DNA of 64,000 nucleotides from Phycicoccus sp. Soil748 (GTDB lineage: Bacteria; Actinomycetota; Actinomycetes; Actinomycetales; Dermatophilaceae): NCBI RefSeq assembly GCF_001428025.1, contig NZ_LMSC01000005.1, positions 227,964-291,963 of the forward strand, in the 5' to 3' direction. Below are positions 9,882 through 17,875 of the stretch, one piece after another; position 1 is the first letter of the stretch, and every line of letters begins with the position of its first letter. Below the pieces are notes generated by a model. The model made no database searches and was not told the DNA's origin. It worked only from the letters and a program-made list of their open reading frames with translations. Made by a program: the position numbers and the translations under genes.

Positions 9882-10787
9882 ATGGAGTCCTTACCACTGG
9901 TCTTCACCCGGTCCGAGGCGCTCGCGGCCGGGCTGACCGACAAGGCCCTGCGCGGCCCTCGCGTGCAGCGGGTCCTGCGCGGCACCTACGTCAGCGCTGG
10001 CGTCGAGCTCGATGCCCGCGTGCGAGCGCTGGCCGCCCTGCGCCTCGCCCCTACGGGATCCGTGGCCGCCCGCGCTACGGCCGCGGTCCTGCTCGGTGCC
10101 GTCGTGCCCCACGACACGCGCGTGCACCTGCGCATGCCGGCCGGCCAGCTGCGCCTGCCCGGCGTGGACGCGCGCGTGCGAAGGGGGCGACGGCCGCACG
10201 CGCTGGTGCGCGGCATACCGGTCACGACGGCGGAGGACACCTTCGTGGACCTCACCGCGGAGCTCGACCTGGTCGACCTCGTGGTCCTCGGCGACTCCCT
10301 GGTACGGCGCGGCCGCACCTCCCCGGAGCGCCTCGTCGCCGTTGCCGCGCGGCTGCGCGGCCGGCACGCGCGCCTTGCTCGCCGGGCGGCGGGTTTCGTC
10401 CGGGCCGGGGTGGACTCGCCGATGGAGTCGCGCCTGCGGATGCTGCTCGTGCTCGCCGGGCTGCCGGAGCCGGCGGTCAACCACATCGAGTGCGACGAGT
10501 GGGGGCGGTGGTTGCGCCGGTACGACCTGTCGTGGCCGGAGCTGCGGGTCGCCGTGGAGTACGACGGTCGCCAGCACGCGGAGTCGCAGCGGCAGTGGGA
10601 GCGGGACGTGGAGCGGCGGGAGGAGCTCGACCTCGACGGCTGGCGCATCGTCGTCGTCCTGTCCAAGGGCGTCTACCGCGAGCCCGAGCGCACCCTGGAC
10701 CGGGTCGTGGCCGCCTTGCGGGCACGCGGCGTACGGGCGCGTGTCACCAGCGACGAGTGGCGGCTCCATTTCCTCGGCCGCGGCTGA
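9882..10787 (+). CDS. AbiEi-like / DUF559 putative endonuclease (locus A)
   Basis: A 301-residue two-part protein. Residues about 1-120 look like an AbiEi-type winged-helix region (FTRSEALAAGLTDKAL, RVLRGTYVSAG, GIPVTTAEDTFVDL). Residues about 175-285 look like the DUF559/Vsr-type PD-(D/E)XK fold. Candidate catalytic residues are E182 (PMES), D215 (YDLSWPE), E226 and D228 (VEYDG) and H232, followed by a helix and a strand (WERDVERREEL, GWRIVVV). All are intact, so nuclease activity is plausible but unproven. ATG 9882 was chosen; GTG 9876 is two codons upstream. The gene stands alone, with no visible toxin partner, and palindromic elements lie on both sides. It splits a nucleoside-salvage cluster, suggesting insertion. 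Confidence 0.85.
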   Translation: MESLPLVFTRSEALAAGLTDKALRGPRVQRVLRGTYVSAGVELDARVRALAALRLAPTGSVAARATAAVLLGAVVPHDTRVHLRMPAGQLRLPGVDARVRRGRRPHALVRGIPVTTAEDTFVDLTAELDLVDLVVLGDSLVRRGRTSPERLVAVAARLRGRHARLARRAAGFVRAGVDSPMESRLRMLLVLAGLPEPAVNHIECDEWGRWLRRYDLSWPELRVAVEYDGRQHAESQRQWERDVERREELDLDGWRIVVVLSKGVYREPERTLDRVVAALRARGVRARVTSDEWRLHFLGRG

Positions 10788-10808
10788 GGGCGAGTCGCGC
10801 CGGAAGGC

Positions 10809-10850
10809 GCAGGAATCGCCCCGCGGGGGCTGGGGTCGGGGCGAATTGAG
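10809..10850. repeat. Downstream palindromic element of DUF559 locus A
   Basis: GCAGGAATCGCCCCG (10809-10823) is followed after a G-rich 13-nt spacer by CGGGGCGAATTGAG (10837-10850). The arms pair as AATCGCCCCG / CGGGGCGAATT with one inserted base. The left part repeats the upstream element at 9769-9783 with one difference. More partial copies of the motif sit beside it (GGCGAGTCGCGCC at 10789, TCTCGCCCCG at 10866). Confidence 0.65.
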
Positions 10851-10910
10851 CCGCAAGCAGCAGTTCTCGCCCCGTGCCGGGGACAGGCCCGGATCTGACA
10901 CGATGAGCGC

Positions 10911-12200
10911 ATGAGTGAGCGCTTCGATGCCGTGGACGTCATCATCACCAAGCGAGGGCGCGGGGAGCTGTCCGACGCCCAGATCGACTGGGTGATCGAC
11001 GCGTACACCCGTGGTGCGGTCGCCGACGAGCAGATGTCGAGCCTGGCCATGGCGATCCTGCTCAACGGCATGAACCGTCGCGAGATCTCCCGCTGGACCG
11101 CGGCCATGATCGCCAGCGGTGAGCGCATGGACTTCTCGTCGCTGTCGCGCCCGACCGCCGACAAGCACTCGACCGGGGGCGTCGGCGACAAGATCACCCT
11201 GCCGCTGGCCCCGCTCGTTGCCGCCTGCGGCGTCGCGGTGCCACAGCTGTCTGGCCGCGGCCTCGGCCACACCGGAGGCACGCTCGACAAGCTCGAGTCG
11301 GTGCCCGGCTGGCGCGCGGCCCTGAGCAACGACGAGATGATGCGCCAGCTCGAGGACGTCGGCGCGGTCATCTGCGCCGCCGGCGACGGGCTGGCCCCGG
11401 CCGACAAGAAGCTCTACGCCCTCCGTGACGTCACCGGCACCGTCGAGGCGATCCCACTCATCGCCTCCTCGATCATGAGCAAGAAGATCGCCGAGGGCAC
11501 GGGCGCGCTGGTGCTCGACGTGAAGGTCGGCAGCGGCGCGTTCATGAAGACGGTCGAGGACGCCCGCGAGCTCGCTCGCACCATGGTCGACCTGGGCACC
11601 GACGCCGGCGTCAACACCGTCGCCCTCCTGACCAACATGCAGGTGCCGCTCGGCCTCACTGCCGGCAACGCCCTCGAGGTGCGCGAGTCGGTCGAGGTGC
11701 TCGCCGGTGGTGGGCCCGAGGACGTCGTCGAGCTCACCCTGGCCCTCGCCCGGGAGATGCTGGCCGCAGCCGGACGCGACGACATCGACCCTGCCGACGC
11801 GCTCAAGGACGGGCGGGCCATGGACGCCTGGAAGTCGATGATCCGCGCGCAGGGCGGTGACCCGGACGCCGAGCTGCCGGTGGCCAAGGAGACCCACGAG
11901 GTGCTGGTCCCGGCCGACGGGGTGCTGACCGAGCTCGACGCCCTCAAGGTCGGCGTGGCCGCCTGGCGCCTCGGCGCGGGTCGCGCACGCAAGGAGGACC
12001 CGGTGCAGGCCGGCGCCGGTGTCGAGATGCACGCCAAGCCCGGCGCCACCGTACGTGCCGGCGAGAAGCTGCTGACCCTGCACACCGACACCCCCGAGCG
12101 GTTCGAGCGGGCGCTGGAGTCCCTCGACGGTGCGTTCACCATCGCCCCGGAGGGCAGCCGGCCGGACCTGCTGCCCCTCGTCATCGAGAAGATCTCCTAG
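10911..12200 (+). CDS. deoA: Thymidine (pyrimidine-nucleoside) phosphorylase
   Basis: A 429-residue enzyme that splits thymidine or deoxyuridine with phosphate into base and deoxyribose-1-phosphate. The family signature is complete: [20 protein letters not shown] near residue 115, and [14 protein letters not shown] near 85 for phosphate binding. The usual three-domain length is kept. The ATG at 10911 lies just after the palindromic element of DUF559 locus A. A cupin and adenosine deaminase follow closely on the same strand, and deoxyribose-phosphate aldolase is on the other strand, so the deoxyribose route is complete apart from a recognisable phosphopentomutase; the phosphosugar mutase at 17.9-19.6 kb might contribute. 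Confidence 0.95.
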   Translation: MSERFDAVDVIITKRGRGELSDAQIDWVIDAYTRGAVADEQMSSLAMAILLNGMNRREISRWTAAMIASGERMDFSSLSRPTADKHSTGGVGDKITLPLAPLVAACGVAVPQLSGRGLGHTGGTLDKLESVPGWRAALSNDEMMRQLEDVGAVICAAGDGLAPADKKLYALRDVTGTVEAIPLIASSIMSKKIAEGTGALVLDVKVGSGAFMKTVEDARELARTMVDLGTDAGVNTVALLTNMQVPLGLTAGNALEVRESVEVLAGGGPEDVVELTLALAREMLAAAGRDDIDPADALKDGRAMDAWKSMIRAQGGDPDAELPVAKETHEVLVPADGVLTELDALKVGVAAWRLGAGRARKEDPVQAGAGVEMHAKPGATVRAGEKLLTLHTDTPERFERALESLDGAFTIAPEGSRPDLLPLVIEKIS

Positions 12201-12203
12201 GGT
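12198..12203 (+). promoter_or_regulatory. Putative -10 box (TAGGGT) of cupin-add
   Basis: TAGGGT overlaps the deoA stop codon and ends 6 nt before GTG 12210, matching the leaderless pattern seen elsewhere in the window. An internal promoter for cupin-add is therefore possible. Confidence 0.35.
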
Positions 12204-12209
12204 GGGGCC

Positions 12210-12572
12210 GTGCCAGAGCTGATCACGACGCCCACGACCATCCCCGTCCCCGGGGGCAAGGTCATCGACGAGCACGTCGGCCGGGTCAACACCGGTTCCG
12301 AGGCGGTCTCCGTCGCCCACATGAAGGCTCCGGCCGACTGGACCGAGCCGTTCCAGACGCCGCAGTTCGACGAGATCACCCTCGTCCTCGCCGGCGCGGT
12401 CCTGCTCGACCACGACGGCGGCCGGCTGCGCGTCGAGGCCGGCCAGAGCGTGGTCACCCGGGCGGGGGAGCGGATCCGCTACTCGACCGGGTCCGAAGGT
12501 GCCGAGTACGTCGCGGTGTGCCTCCCGGCGTTCTCCCCGGAGACCGTCGGGCGCGAGGAGGAGGACGAATGA
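12210..12572 (+). CDS. Small cupin-domain protein
   Basis: A 120-residue single-domain cupin. The two conserved cupin segments are recognisable ([27 protein letters not shown] and [17 protein letters not shown]), but the usual metal-binding histidines are mostly replaced by polar residues, so metal binding is uncertain. It starts at GTG 12210, 9 bp after deoA, and its stop overlaps the add start in ATGA (12569-12572), so it is coupled to adenosine deaminase. A role in nucleoside or sugar handling is suggested only by position. Confidence 0.8.
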   Translation: MPELITTPTTIPVPGGKVIDEHVGRVNTGSEAVSVAHMKAPADWTEPFQTPQFDEITLVLAGAVLLDHDGGRLRVEAGQSVVTRAGERIRYSTGSEGAEYVAVCLPAFSPETVGREEEDE

Positions 12573-13759
12573 TCTTCGGCCGCAAGGACAAGAGCGACAC
12601 CACTTCGACGACCGCGCCCGAGCCGGGGTCGGTCGAGGACCAGATCCTGCGCGCCCCCAAGGCGCTCCTGCACGACCACCTCGACGGTGGGCTGCGTCCG
12701 CAGACGATCGTCGAGATCGCCGACGAGGTCGGGTACGGCGCGTTGCCGGCCACCGACGCGGAGAGCCTCGGCACGTGGTTCCGCGAGAGCGCGGACTCGG
12801 GCTCCCTGGAGCGCTACCTCGAGACGTTCGACCACACCCTCGCCGTGATGCAGACGGCCGACGGGCTGCGTCGCGTCGCCAAGGAGTGCGTCCTCGACCT
12901 GGCAGCCGACGGCGTCGTCTACGCCGAGAGCCGCTACGCCCCCGAGCAGCACCTGCAGGCCGGTCTGGCGCTCGAGGACGTCGTCGAGGCCGTCAACGAG
13001 GGTTTCCGCCAGGGCGAGAAGGAGGCGGCTGCCGCCGGCACGCCCATCCGGGTCACCGCCCTGCTGACGGCCATGCGCCACGCCGCCAAGAGCACCGAGA
13101 TCGCCGAGCTCGCCGTCCGCTACCGCGACCAGGGCGTCGCCGGGTTCGACATCGCCGGGGCGGAGGCTGGCTTCCCTCCCACCCGTCACCTCGACGCGTT
13201 CGAGTACCTCCGCCGCGAGAACGCCCACTTCACGATCCACGCCGGTGAGGCGTTCGGGCTGCCGAGCATCTGGGAGGCGATCCAGTGGTGCGGCGCCGAC
13301 CGGCTCGGCCACGGCGTGCGCATCGTCGACGACATCCTCGTCAACGACCGGCCGTTCGCGGCCGACCCCGCCAAGGCCCTCGCCGCTGACCGCGAGGACA
13401 TCTACCTCGGCCTGCTCGCTGCCTACGTGCGTGACACCCGTATCCCGCTGGAGATGTGCCCGAGCAGCAACGTCCAGACCGGTGCAGCGGAGTCCGTTGC
13501 GCTGCACCCGATCACGCTGCTGAAGCGGCTGCGCTTCCGGGTCACGGTCAACACCGACAACCGCCTCATGAGCGGCACGTCGATGTCGCGGGAGATGGGG
13601 CTGCTCGTCGACGAGGCGGGCTGGACCATGGACGACCTTCGCTGGGTGACCATCAACGCCATGAAGTCGGCGTTCATCCCGTTCGACGAGCGCCTCGCCA
13701 TCATCGACGGCGTGGTCAAGCCCGGCTACGACGCCCTGCTCCAGGCACCCACGGCCTGA
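12569..13759 (+). CDS. add: Adenosine deaminase
   Basis: A 396-residue amidohydrolase-fold enzyme converting adenosine or deoxyadenosine to inosine forms. Zinc and catalytic residues are visible: HDHLDGG near residue 34, the HAGEAFG stretch near 226, GHGVR near 248, and the late NTDNRLMSG near 327 with the metal Asp. It starts at ATG 12569, overlapping the cupin stop. The N-terminus ([21 protein letters not shown]) is a hydrophilic extension before the barrel. It ends in a convergent junction with the uridine-kinase-like gene, with a hairpin between them. Confidence 0.95.
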   Translation: MIFGRKDKSDTTSTTAPEPGSVEDQILRAPKALLHDHLDGGLRPQTIVEIADEVGYGALPATDAESLGTWFRESADSGSLERYLETFDHTLAVMQTADGLRRVAKECVLDLAADGVVYAESRYAPEQHLQAGLALEDVVEAVNEGFRQGEKEAAAAGTPIRVTALLTAMRHAAKSTEIAELAVRYRDQGVAGFDIAGAEAGFPPTRHLDAFEYLRRENAHFTIHAGEAFGLPSIWEAIQWCGADRLGHGVRIVDDILVNDRPFAADPAKALAADREDIYLGLLAAYVRDTRIPLEMCPSSNVQTGAAESVALHPITLLKRLRFRVTVNTDNRLMSGTSMSREMGLLVDEAGWTMDDLRWVTINAMKSAFIPFDERLAIIDGVVKPGYDALLQAPTA

Positions 13760-13779
13760 CCCCGCCGGCCTGACCCCGC

Positions 13780-13809
13780 GGCCGTCCCCCTGCGCCTCCG
13801 GGGGCGGCC
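13780..13809. terminator. Hairpin between convergent add and kinase genes
   Basis: GGCCGTCCCC (13780-13789) and GGGGGCGGCC (13800-13809) form a 10-bp stem with one G-U-type pair and a 10-nt loop, in the 51-bp gap between two convergent stops. There is no T-run. It may act in both directions. Confidence 0.5.
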
Positions 13810-13810
13810 C

Positions 13811-14437
13811 TCAGCGGGCCAGGGCCGACAGCAGCGGCTCGAGGTCCTTGGCGCGGGCCGGCGTGGCGCCGAGTGCCTCCTGCCGGGCCACGACGGTGGG
13901 CTCGGCGCGCATGAGGGTGAGCCCGCGCCGTACGAGGGTCCACGGCGGCTTGCGCCGCTCCCTCAGGTCACGGGCCAGGCGCCGGACGAACGTGACGAAC
14001 GGTCGGTGGTGCACGCAGTACGCGGCCGCGAGCAGGCCGCACTCGCGCAGCTCGCCGATGATCTCGGCGGCGAAGATGCCCTCGGCGAGCACGAGGTCGT
14101 GGGGGCCGGCCTGCACCGTGGTCGAGGAGACCGCGCGGCTCAGCGAGATGTCGTAGACGGGGGTGCTGACCGACCCGGTGCCGACGAGGGTGGCCAGCGC
14201 CTGCACGGCCTGGCTGCGGTTCCACGAGTCCGGGTGGTCCCAGTCGACGATGCCCAGCTCCTCGCTGCGCGGCATGGCCGGGTCGTCCTCGTCGCGGTAG
14301 AAGTCGTCGAGCCGCACGATCGGCCAGCCGTGCGCGGCGTGCAGGCGCTCGGCGAGGCGGGACTTGCCCGCACCGCTCGGCCCCGCGAGGACGACCACCC
14401 GGGCGGAGGTGTGGTCGCCGGGGTGGTCGGCCGTCAA
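13811..14437 (-). CDS. Uridine kinase-like P-loop phosphotransferase
   Basis: A 208-residue P-loop kinase with Walker A GPSGAGKS at about residues 19-26, followed by RLDDFYRDEDD and DWDHPDSWN, as in actinobacterial uridine kinase-family proteins. It would phosphorylate uridine or cytidine to the monophosphate. The TTG start at 14437 is 3 nt after the stop of the upstream aldehyde dehydrogenase-like gene; GTG at codon 14 is possible but would lie almost on the P-loop. It is the last gene of the deoC operon, so salvage of the base and breakdown of the sugar are linked. Confidence 0.85.
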   Translation of the reverse strand: MTADHPGDHTSARVVVLAGPSGAGKSRLAERLHAAHGWPIVRLDDFYRDEDDPAMPRSEELGIVDWDHPDSWNRSQAVQALATLVGTGSVSTPVYDISLSRAVSSTTVQAGPHDLVLAEGIFAAEIIGELRECGLLAAAYCVHHRPFVTFVRRLARDLRERRKPPWTLVRRGLTLMRAEPTVVARQEALGATPARAKDLEPLLSALAR

Positions 14438-14440
14438 GGG

Positions 14441-15355
14441 TCAGCGGCCCTTGGGGTGCCAGACGGTCTTGGTCTCGAGGAACGCCGTGATGCGCGACAG
14501 GTCGGGGGTCCGGGTCCAGTCGGGCTCGACCGCCTCGACGCCCTCGCCGGCGGGCCGCAGCACGCGCTTGAGGTTCTCGGCCGCGGCGAGCTCGAGGTCG
14601 CCCCAGACCACGCCGTCCGCATCTGCCGCGCCCGCGAGGTCGATGGCGTTGACGTCGCGGTGCGAGGCCACCCACGGGGCCACCTCGGCGGTGCGGCCGG
14701 TGATGATGTTGACGACACCACCGGGCACGTCGGACGTCGCCAGGGCCTCGGAGAGCGTGACGGCCGGCAGGGGCCGCAGCTCGCTCGCGAGGACGACGGC
14801 GGTGTTGCCGGAGGCGATGACCGGCGCCACGACGGAGATGAGCCCCAGGAGCGAGGAGCGTTGCGGCGCAAGGACGCCCACGACCCCCGTCGGCTCGGGT
14901 GCCGAGATGTCGAAGTAGGGGCCGGCGACGGGGTTGAGCCCGCCGAGCACCTGTGCGAGCTTGTCGGTCCACCCTGCGTACCAGACCCACCGGTCGATGG
15001 CGGCGTCGACGACCGCCTCGGCCCGGCGCTCGGTCAGGCCCTCGCCCGCGCGCACCTCGGCGACGAACTGGGCGCGGCGGCCCTCCATCACCTCGGCGAC
15101 GCGGTAGAGCACCTGGCCGCGGTTGTACGCGGTCGCGCCGGCCCACTTCGGGAACGCCGCGCGGGCGGCGACGACGGCGTCACGGGCATCCTTGCGCGAG
15201 CCCTGCGAGGCGTTGGCGAGGAACCGCCCACGGCCGTCGACGACCTCGTAGGAGCGCCCGGACTCCGAGCGGGGGAACTTCCCGCCGATGTAGAGCTTGT
15301 AGGTCTTGCGCACGTCGACGCGCGCGTCGGTGGCAGTCCGCTGGTTGGTCGGCAT
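14441..15355 (-). CDS. Short aldehyde dehydrogenase-family protein lacking the catalytic Cys
   Basis: A 304-residue protein that follows the aldehyde dehydrogenase N-terminal/NAD-binding fold (YKLYIGGKFPRSESGRSYEV, WVWYAGWTDKLAQVLGG, VVAPVIASGNTAVV, SDVPGGVVNIITG) and then stops. The ELGGK glutamate, the catalytic cysteine loop and the C-terminal half are absent, and the protein contains no cysteine at all. Normal enzymes have about 480 residues, like its neighbour, whose start lies 9 bp upstream. The reading frame is clean, so this looks like a stable shortened paralogue rather than fresh decay. It may be a regulatory or structural partner of the full-length enzyme. Confidence 0.88.
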   Translation of the reverse strand: MPTNQRTATDARVDVRKTYKLYIGGKFPRSESGRSYEVVDGRGRFLANASQGSRKDARDAVVAARAAFPKWAGATAYNRGQVLYRVAEVMEGRRAQFVAEVRAGEGLTERRAEAVVDAAIDRWVWYAGWTDKLAQVLGGLNPVAGPYFDISAPEPTGVVGVLAPQRSSLLGLISVVAPVIASGNTAVVLASELRPLPAVTLSEALATSDVPGGVVNIITGRTAEVAPWVASHRDVNAIDLAGAADADGVVWGDLELAAAENLKRVLRPAGEGVEAVEPDWTRTPDLSRITAFLETKTVWHPKGR

Positions 15356-15363
15356 CGCGGAGA

Positions 15364-16812
15364 TCACCCGTTGCTTTCGGTCGTGACGTAGGCGGACAGG
15401 CCGTGGCGGCCACCCTCGCGGCCGTAGCCCGACTCCTTGTAGCCGCCGAAGGGGCTGGTCGGGTCGAACTTGTTGAAGGTGTTGGCCCAGACCACACCGG
15501 CCCGGAGCTGGTCGGCCATCCAGAGGATGCGCGAGCCCTTCTCGGTCCAGACGCCGGCGGAGAGGCCGTACGGCGTGTTGTTGGCCTTGGCGACGGCTTC
15601 CTGCGGCGTGCGGAAGGTGAGCACCGACAGGACGGGCCCGAAGATCTCCTCCTGGGCGATGCGGTGCGTCTGGCTGACGCCGGTGAACACCGTCGGGCGG
15701 AACCAGAAGCCCTTGGCGGGCAGCTCGCAGCCGTTGTCCCAGCGCTCGGCGCCCTCGGCCTCGCCAGCGTCGGTGAGCTCGGTGATGCGGGACAGCTGGG
15801 CCTTGGAGTTGATGGCGCCCACGTCGGTGTTCTTGTCGAGCGGGTCGCCCACGCGGAGCGTCTCGAGGCGGCGCTTGAGGCGGCGCTCGACGTCCGCGGC
15901 GATGTTCTCCTGCACGAGCAGCCGGGACCCGGCGCAGCAGACGTGCCCCTGGTTGAAGAAGATGCCGTTGACGATGCCCTCGACGGCCTGGTCGATGGCG
16001 GCGTCCTCGAAGATGATGTTGGCGGCCTTGCCACCGAGCTCGAGGGTGGCCTTCTTGCGGGTGCCGGCGATCGAGCGGGCGATCATCTTGCCGACGCCGG
16101 TCGACCCGGTGAACGCGAGCTTGTCGATGTCGGGGTGGTCGACGATGGCCTGGCCGGTGGCACCGGCGCCGGTGACGATGTTGACGACACCCGGCGGGAG
16201 GTCGGCCTGCTGGACGACGTCCGCGAACAGGAGCGCGGTCAGGGGGGTGGTCTCGGCCGGCTTGAGAACCACGGTGTTGCCGGTGGCCAGGGCCGGGGCG
16301 ATCTTCCACGCCAGCATGAGCAGCGGGAAGTTCCACGGGATGACCTGGCCCACGACGCCGTGCGCGCGGGGGTTGGTGCCGAGGCCGGCGTACTCGAGCT
16401 TGTCGGCCCAGCCCGCGTGGTAGAAGAAGTGCGCCGCGGCGAGCGGGACGTCGACGTCGCGGCTCTCCTTGATCGGCTTGCCGTTGTCGAGGGTCTCCAG
16501 GACCGCGAACTCCCGCGCGCGCTCCTGCAGGATGCGCGCGATACGGAAGAGGTACTTGCCGCGGTCGGCGCCGGACATCCGGCCCCAGGCGCCGTTGTAG
16601 GCGCGGCGGGCGGCGGCGACGGCGCGGTCGACGTCGGCGGCGCTGGCGTCGGTGACCTCGGAGAGCACCTCCTCGGTCGCCGGGTTGACGGTCTTGAACG
16701 CGGAGCCGCCCTGGCTCTCGGTGAACTCGCCGTTGATGAACAGCCCGTAGGAGGGGGCGAGGTCGACGACCGCCCGCGACTCCGGGGCCGGTGCGTACTC
16801 GAACTTGGCCAT
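15364..16812 (-). CDS. Aldehyde dehydrogenase
   Basis: A 482-residue NAD(P)-dependent aldehyde dehydrogenase. The oxyanion Asn motif (PWNFPLLM), LELGGKAANIIF with the general-base Glu, FFNQGHVCCAGSR with the catalytic Cys, and EEIFGPVL are all present. It lies between deoC and the short paralogue on the same strand. The likely substrate is acetaldehyde released by deoxyribose-phosphate aldolase, giving acetate; this is inferred from the operon. The gap to deoC is 27 bp and to the short paralogue 8 bp. Confidence 0.93.
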   Translation of the reverse strand: MAKFEYAPAPESRAVVDLAPSYGLFINGEFTESQGGSAFKTVNPATEEVLSEVTDASAADVDRAVAAARRAYNGAWGRMSGADRGKYLFRIARILQERAREFAVLETLDNGKPIKESRDVDVPLAAAHFFYHAGWADKLEYAGLGTNPRAHGVVGQVIPWNFPLLMLAWKIAPALATGNTVVLKPAETTPLTALLFADVVQQADLPPGVVNIVTGAGATGQAIVDHPDIDKLAFTGSTGVGKMIARSIAGTRKKATLELGGKAANIIFEDAAIDQAVEGIVNGIFFNQGHVCCAGSRLLVQENIAADVERRLKRRLETLRVGDPLDKNTDVGAINSKAQLSRITELTDAGEAEGAERWDNGCELPAKGFWFRPTVFTGVSQTHRIAQEEIFGPVLSVLTFRTPQEAVAKANNTPYGLSAGVWTEKGSRILWMADQLRAGVVWANTFNKFDPTSPFGGYKESGYGREGGRHGLSAYVTTESNG

Positions 16813-16839
16813 GTCTTCAGGTCCTCGAATTCGGAGGTG

Positions 16840-17856
16840 TCAGTAGAGGCTGGGGGAGTCGTCGGTGACGTAGTCGGCACCGGAGTAGGCGCCGATCCGC
16901 ATCCGCTGACGCTGCAGCAGCAGGTCGTTGAGCAGGCTGGACGCCCCGAACCGGAACCAGAACGGGTCGAGCCAGTCGTCGCCGGCGACCTCGCTCACGG
17001 TCACGAGGAACTTGATCGCGTCCTTGCTCGTGCGGATGCCGCCGGCGGGCTTGACGCCGACCATCTCACCGGTCAGGTCGCGCCAGTCGCGGACGGCCTC
17101 GAGCATGATCAGCGTGACGGGCAGCGTGGCCGCGGGGGACACCTTGCCGGTGGAGGTCTTGATGAAGTCACCGCCGGCCAGCATCGACAGCCAGGACGCA
17201 CGACGGACGTTGTCGTAGGTCACGAGCTCGCCGGTCTCCATGATGACCTTGAGGCGGGCACGGGTGCCGTCGGCGCGGGTGCAGGCCTCGGCGACCTGGG
17301 CGATCTCCTGGAAGACGCCGAGGTAGTTGCCGGAGAGGAACGCCCCGCGGTCGATGACCATGTCGATCTCGTCGGCGCCGGCCTCGATCGCGTCGCGGGT
17401 GTCCGCGAGCTTGACCGGCATCGATGCGCGCCCGGAGGGGAACGCCGTGGCGACGGCCGCAACGTTGACCGGTGCCTGGCCGAGGGCCTCTCGCGCGGTG
17501 GCGACCATGTCGCCGTAGACGCAGACCGCGGCCGGGCTCGGGGTGCTCGGGTCGGTGGGGTCGGGGTGCAGCGCCTTGGCGGCGAGCCCGCGGACCTTGC
17601 CGGGGGTGTCGGCGCCCTCGAGGGTCGTCAGGTCGATCATCGAGATGGCGGTGTCGATGGCCCAGGCCTTCGACGTCGTCTTGATCGAGCGCGTGCCCAG
17701 GGCGGCCGCGCGTCCTTCACAGCCCACCTGGTCGACCCCGGGGAGGCCGTGCAGCCAGCTCGTGAGGGCGGCGTTGGTGAGGCGGGAGACGCCGAGGAGG
17801 TCGCGGGCCCGGGCGGTCGCGTCGACCGAGGGTGCGGACGTGCTGGTGGTACTCAC
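16840..17856 (-). CDS. deoC: Deoxyribose-phosphate aldolase
   Basis: A 338-residue class I aldolase that splits 2-deoxyribose-5-phosphate into glyceraldehyde-3-phosphate and acetaldehyde. The Schiff-base lysine lies in GGDFIKTSTGK and the second lysine in GVKPAGGIR. It is longer than E. coli DeoC (about 259 residues) because of N- and C-terminal extensions, as in many actinobacteria. GTG 17856 was chosen: TAGACT lies 6 nt upstream, while GTG 17859 is only 3 nt away. It heads an operon with two aldehyde dehydrogenase-family proteins and a nucleoside kinase. Confidence 0.93.
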   Translation of the reverse strand: MSTTSTSAPSVDATARARDLLGVSRLTNAALTSWLHGLPGVDQVGCEGRAAALGTRSIKTTSKAWAIDTAISMIDLTTLEGADTPGKVRGLAAKALHPDPTDPSTPSPAAVCVYGDMVATAREALGQAPVNVAAVATAFPSGRASMPVKLADTRDAIEAGADEIDMVIDRGAFLSGNYLGVFQEIAQVAEACTRADGTRARLKVIMETGELVTYDNVRRASWLSMLAGGDFIKTSTGKVSPAATLPVTLIMLEAVRDWRDLTGEMVGVKPAGGIRTSKDAIKFLVTVSEVAGDDWLDPFWFRFGASSLLNDLLLQRQRMRIGAYSGADYVTDDSPSLY

Positions 17857-17862
17857 CACGGG

Positions 17863-17868
17863 AGTCTA
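17863..17868 (-). promoter_or_regulatory. Putative -10 box (TAGACT) of deoC operon
   Basis: On the minus strand TAGACT ends 6 nt before GTG 17856. This favours the second of two adjacent GTG codons as the leaderless start. Confidence 0.45.
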
Positions 17869-17875
17869 TCGGTGC

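Noticed and set aside
9763-10850. Classical insertion sequence or transposase
   Set aside because: The encoded protein resembles AbiEi/DUF559, not a transposase, and no target-site duplication was recognised at the ends of the element.
9891-12413. An 840-codon minus-strand open frame across DUF559 locus A and deoA
   Set aside because: Low-complexity composition and full overlap with deoA and the DUF559 gene; no motif or ribosome site.
14441-15355. Frameshifted pseudogene of a full aldehyde dehydrogenase
   Set aside because: The missing C-terminal half was not found in other frames downstream; the uridine-kinase-like gene begins 3 nt after the stop.
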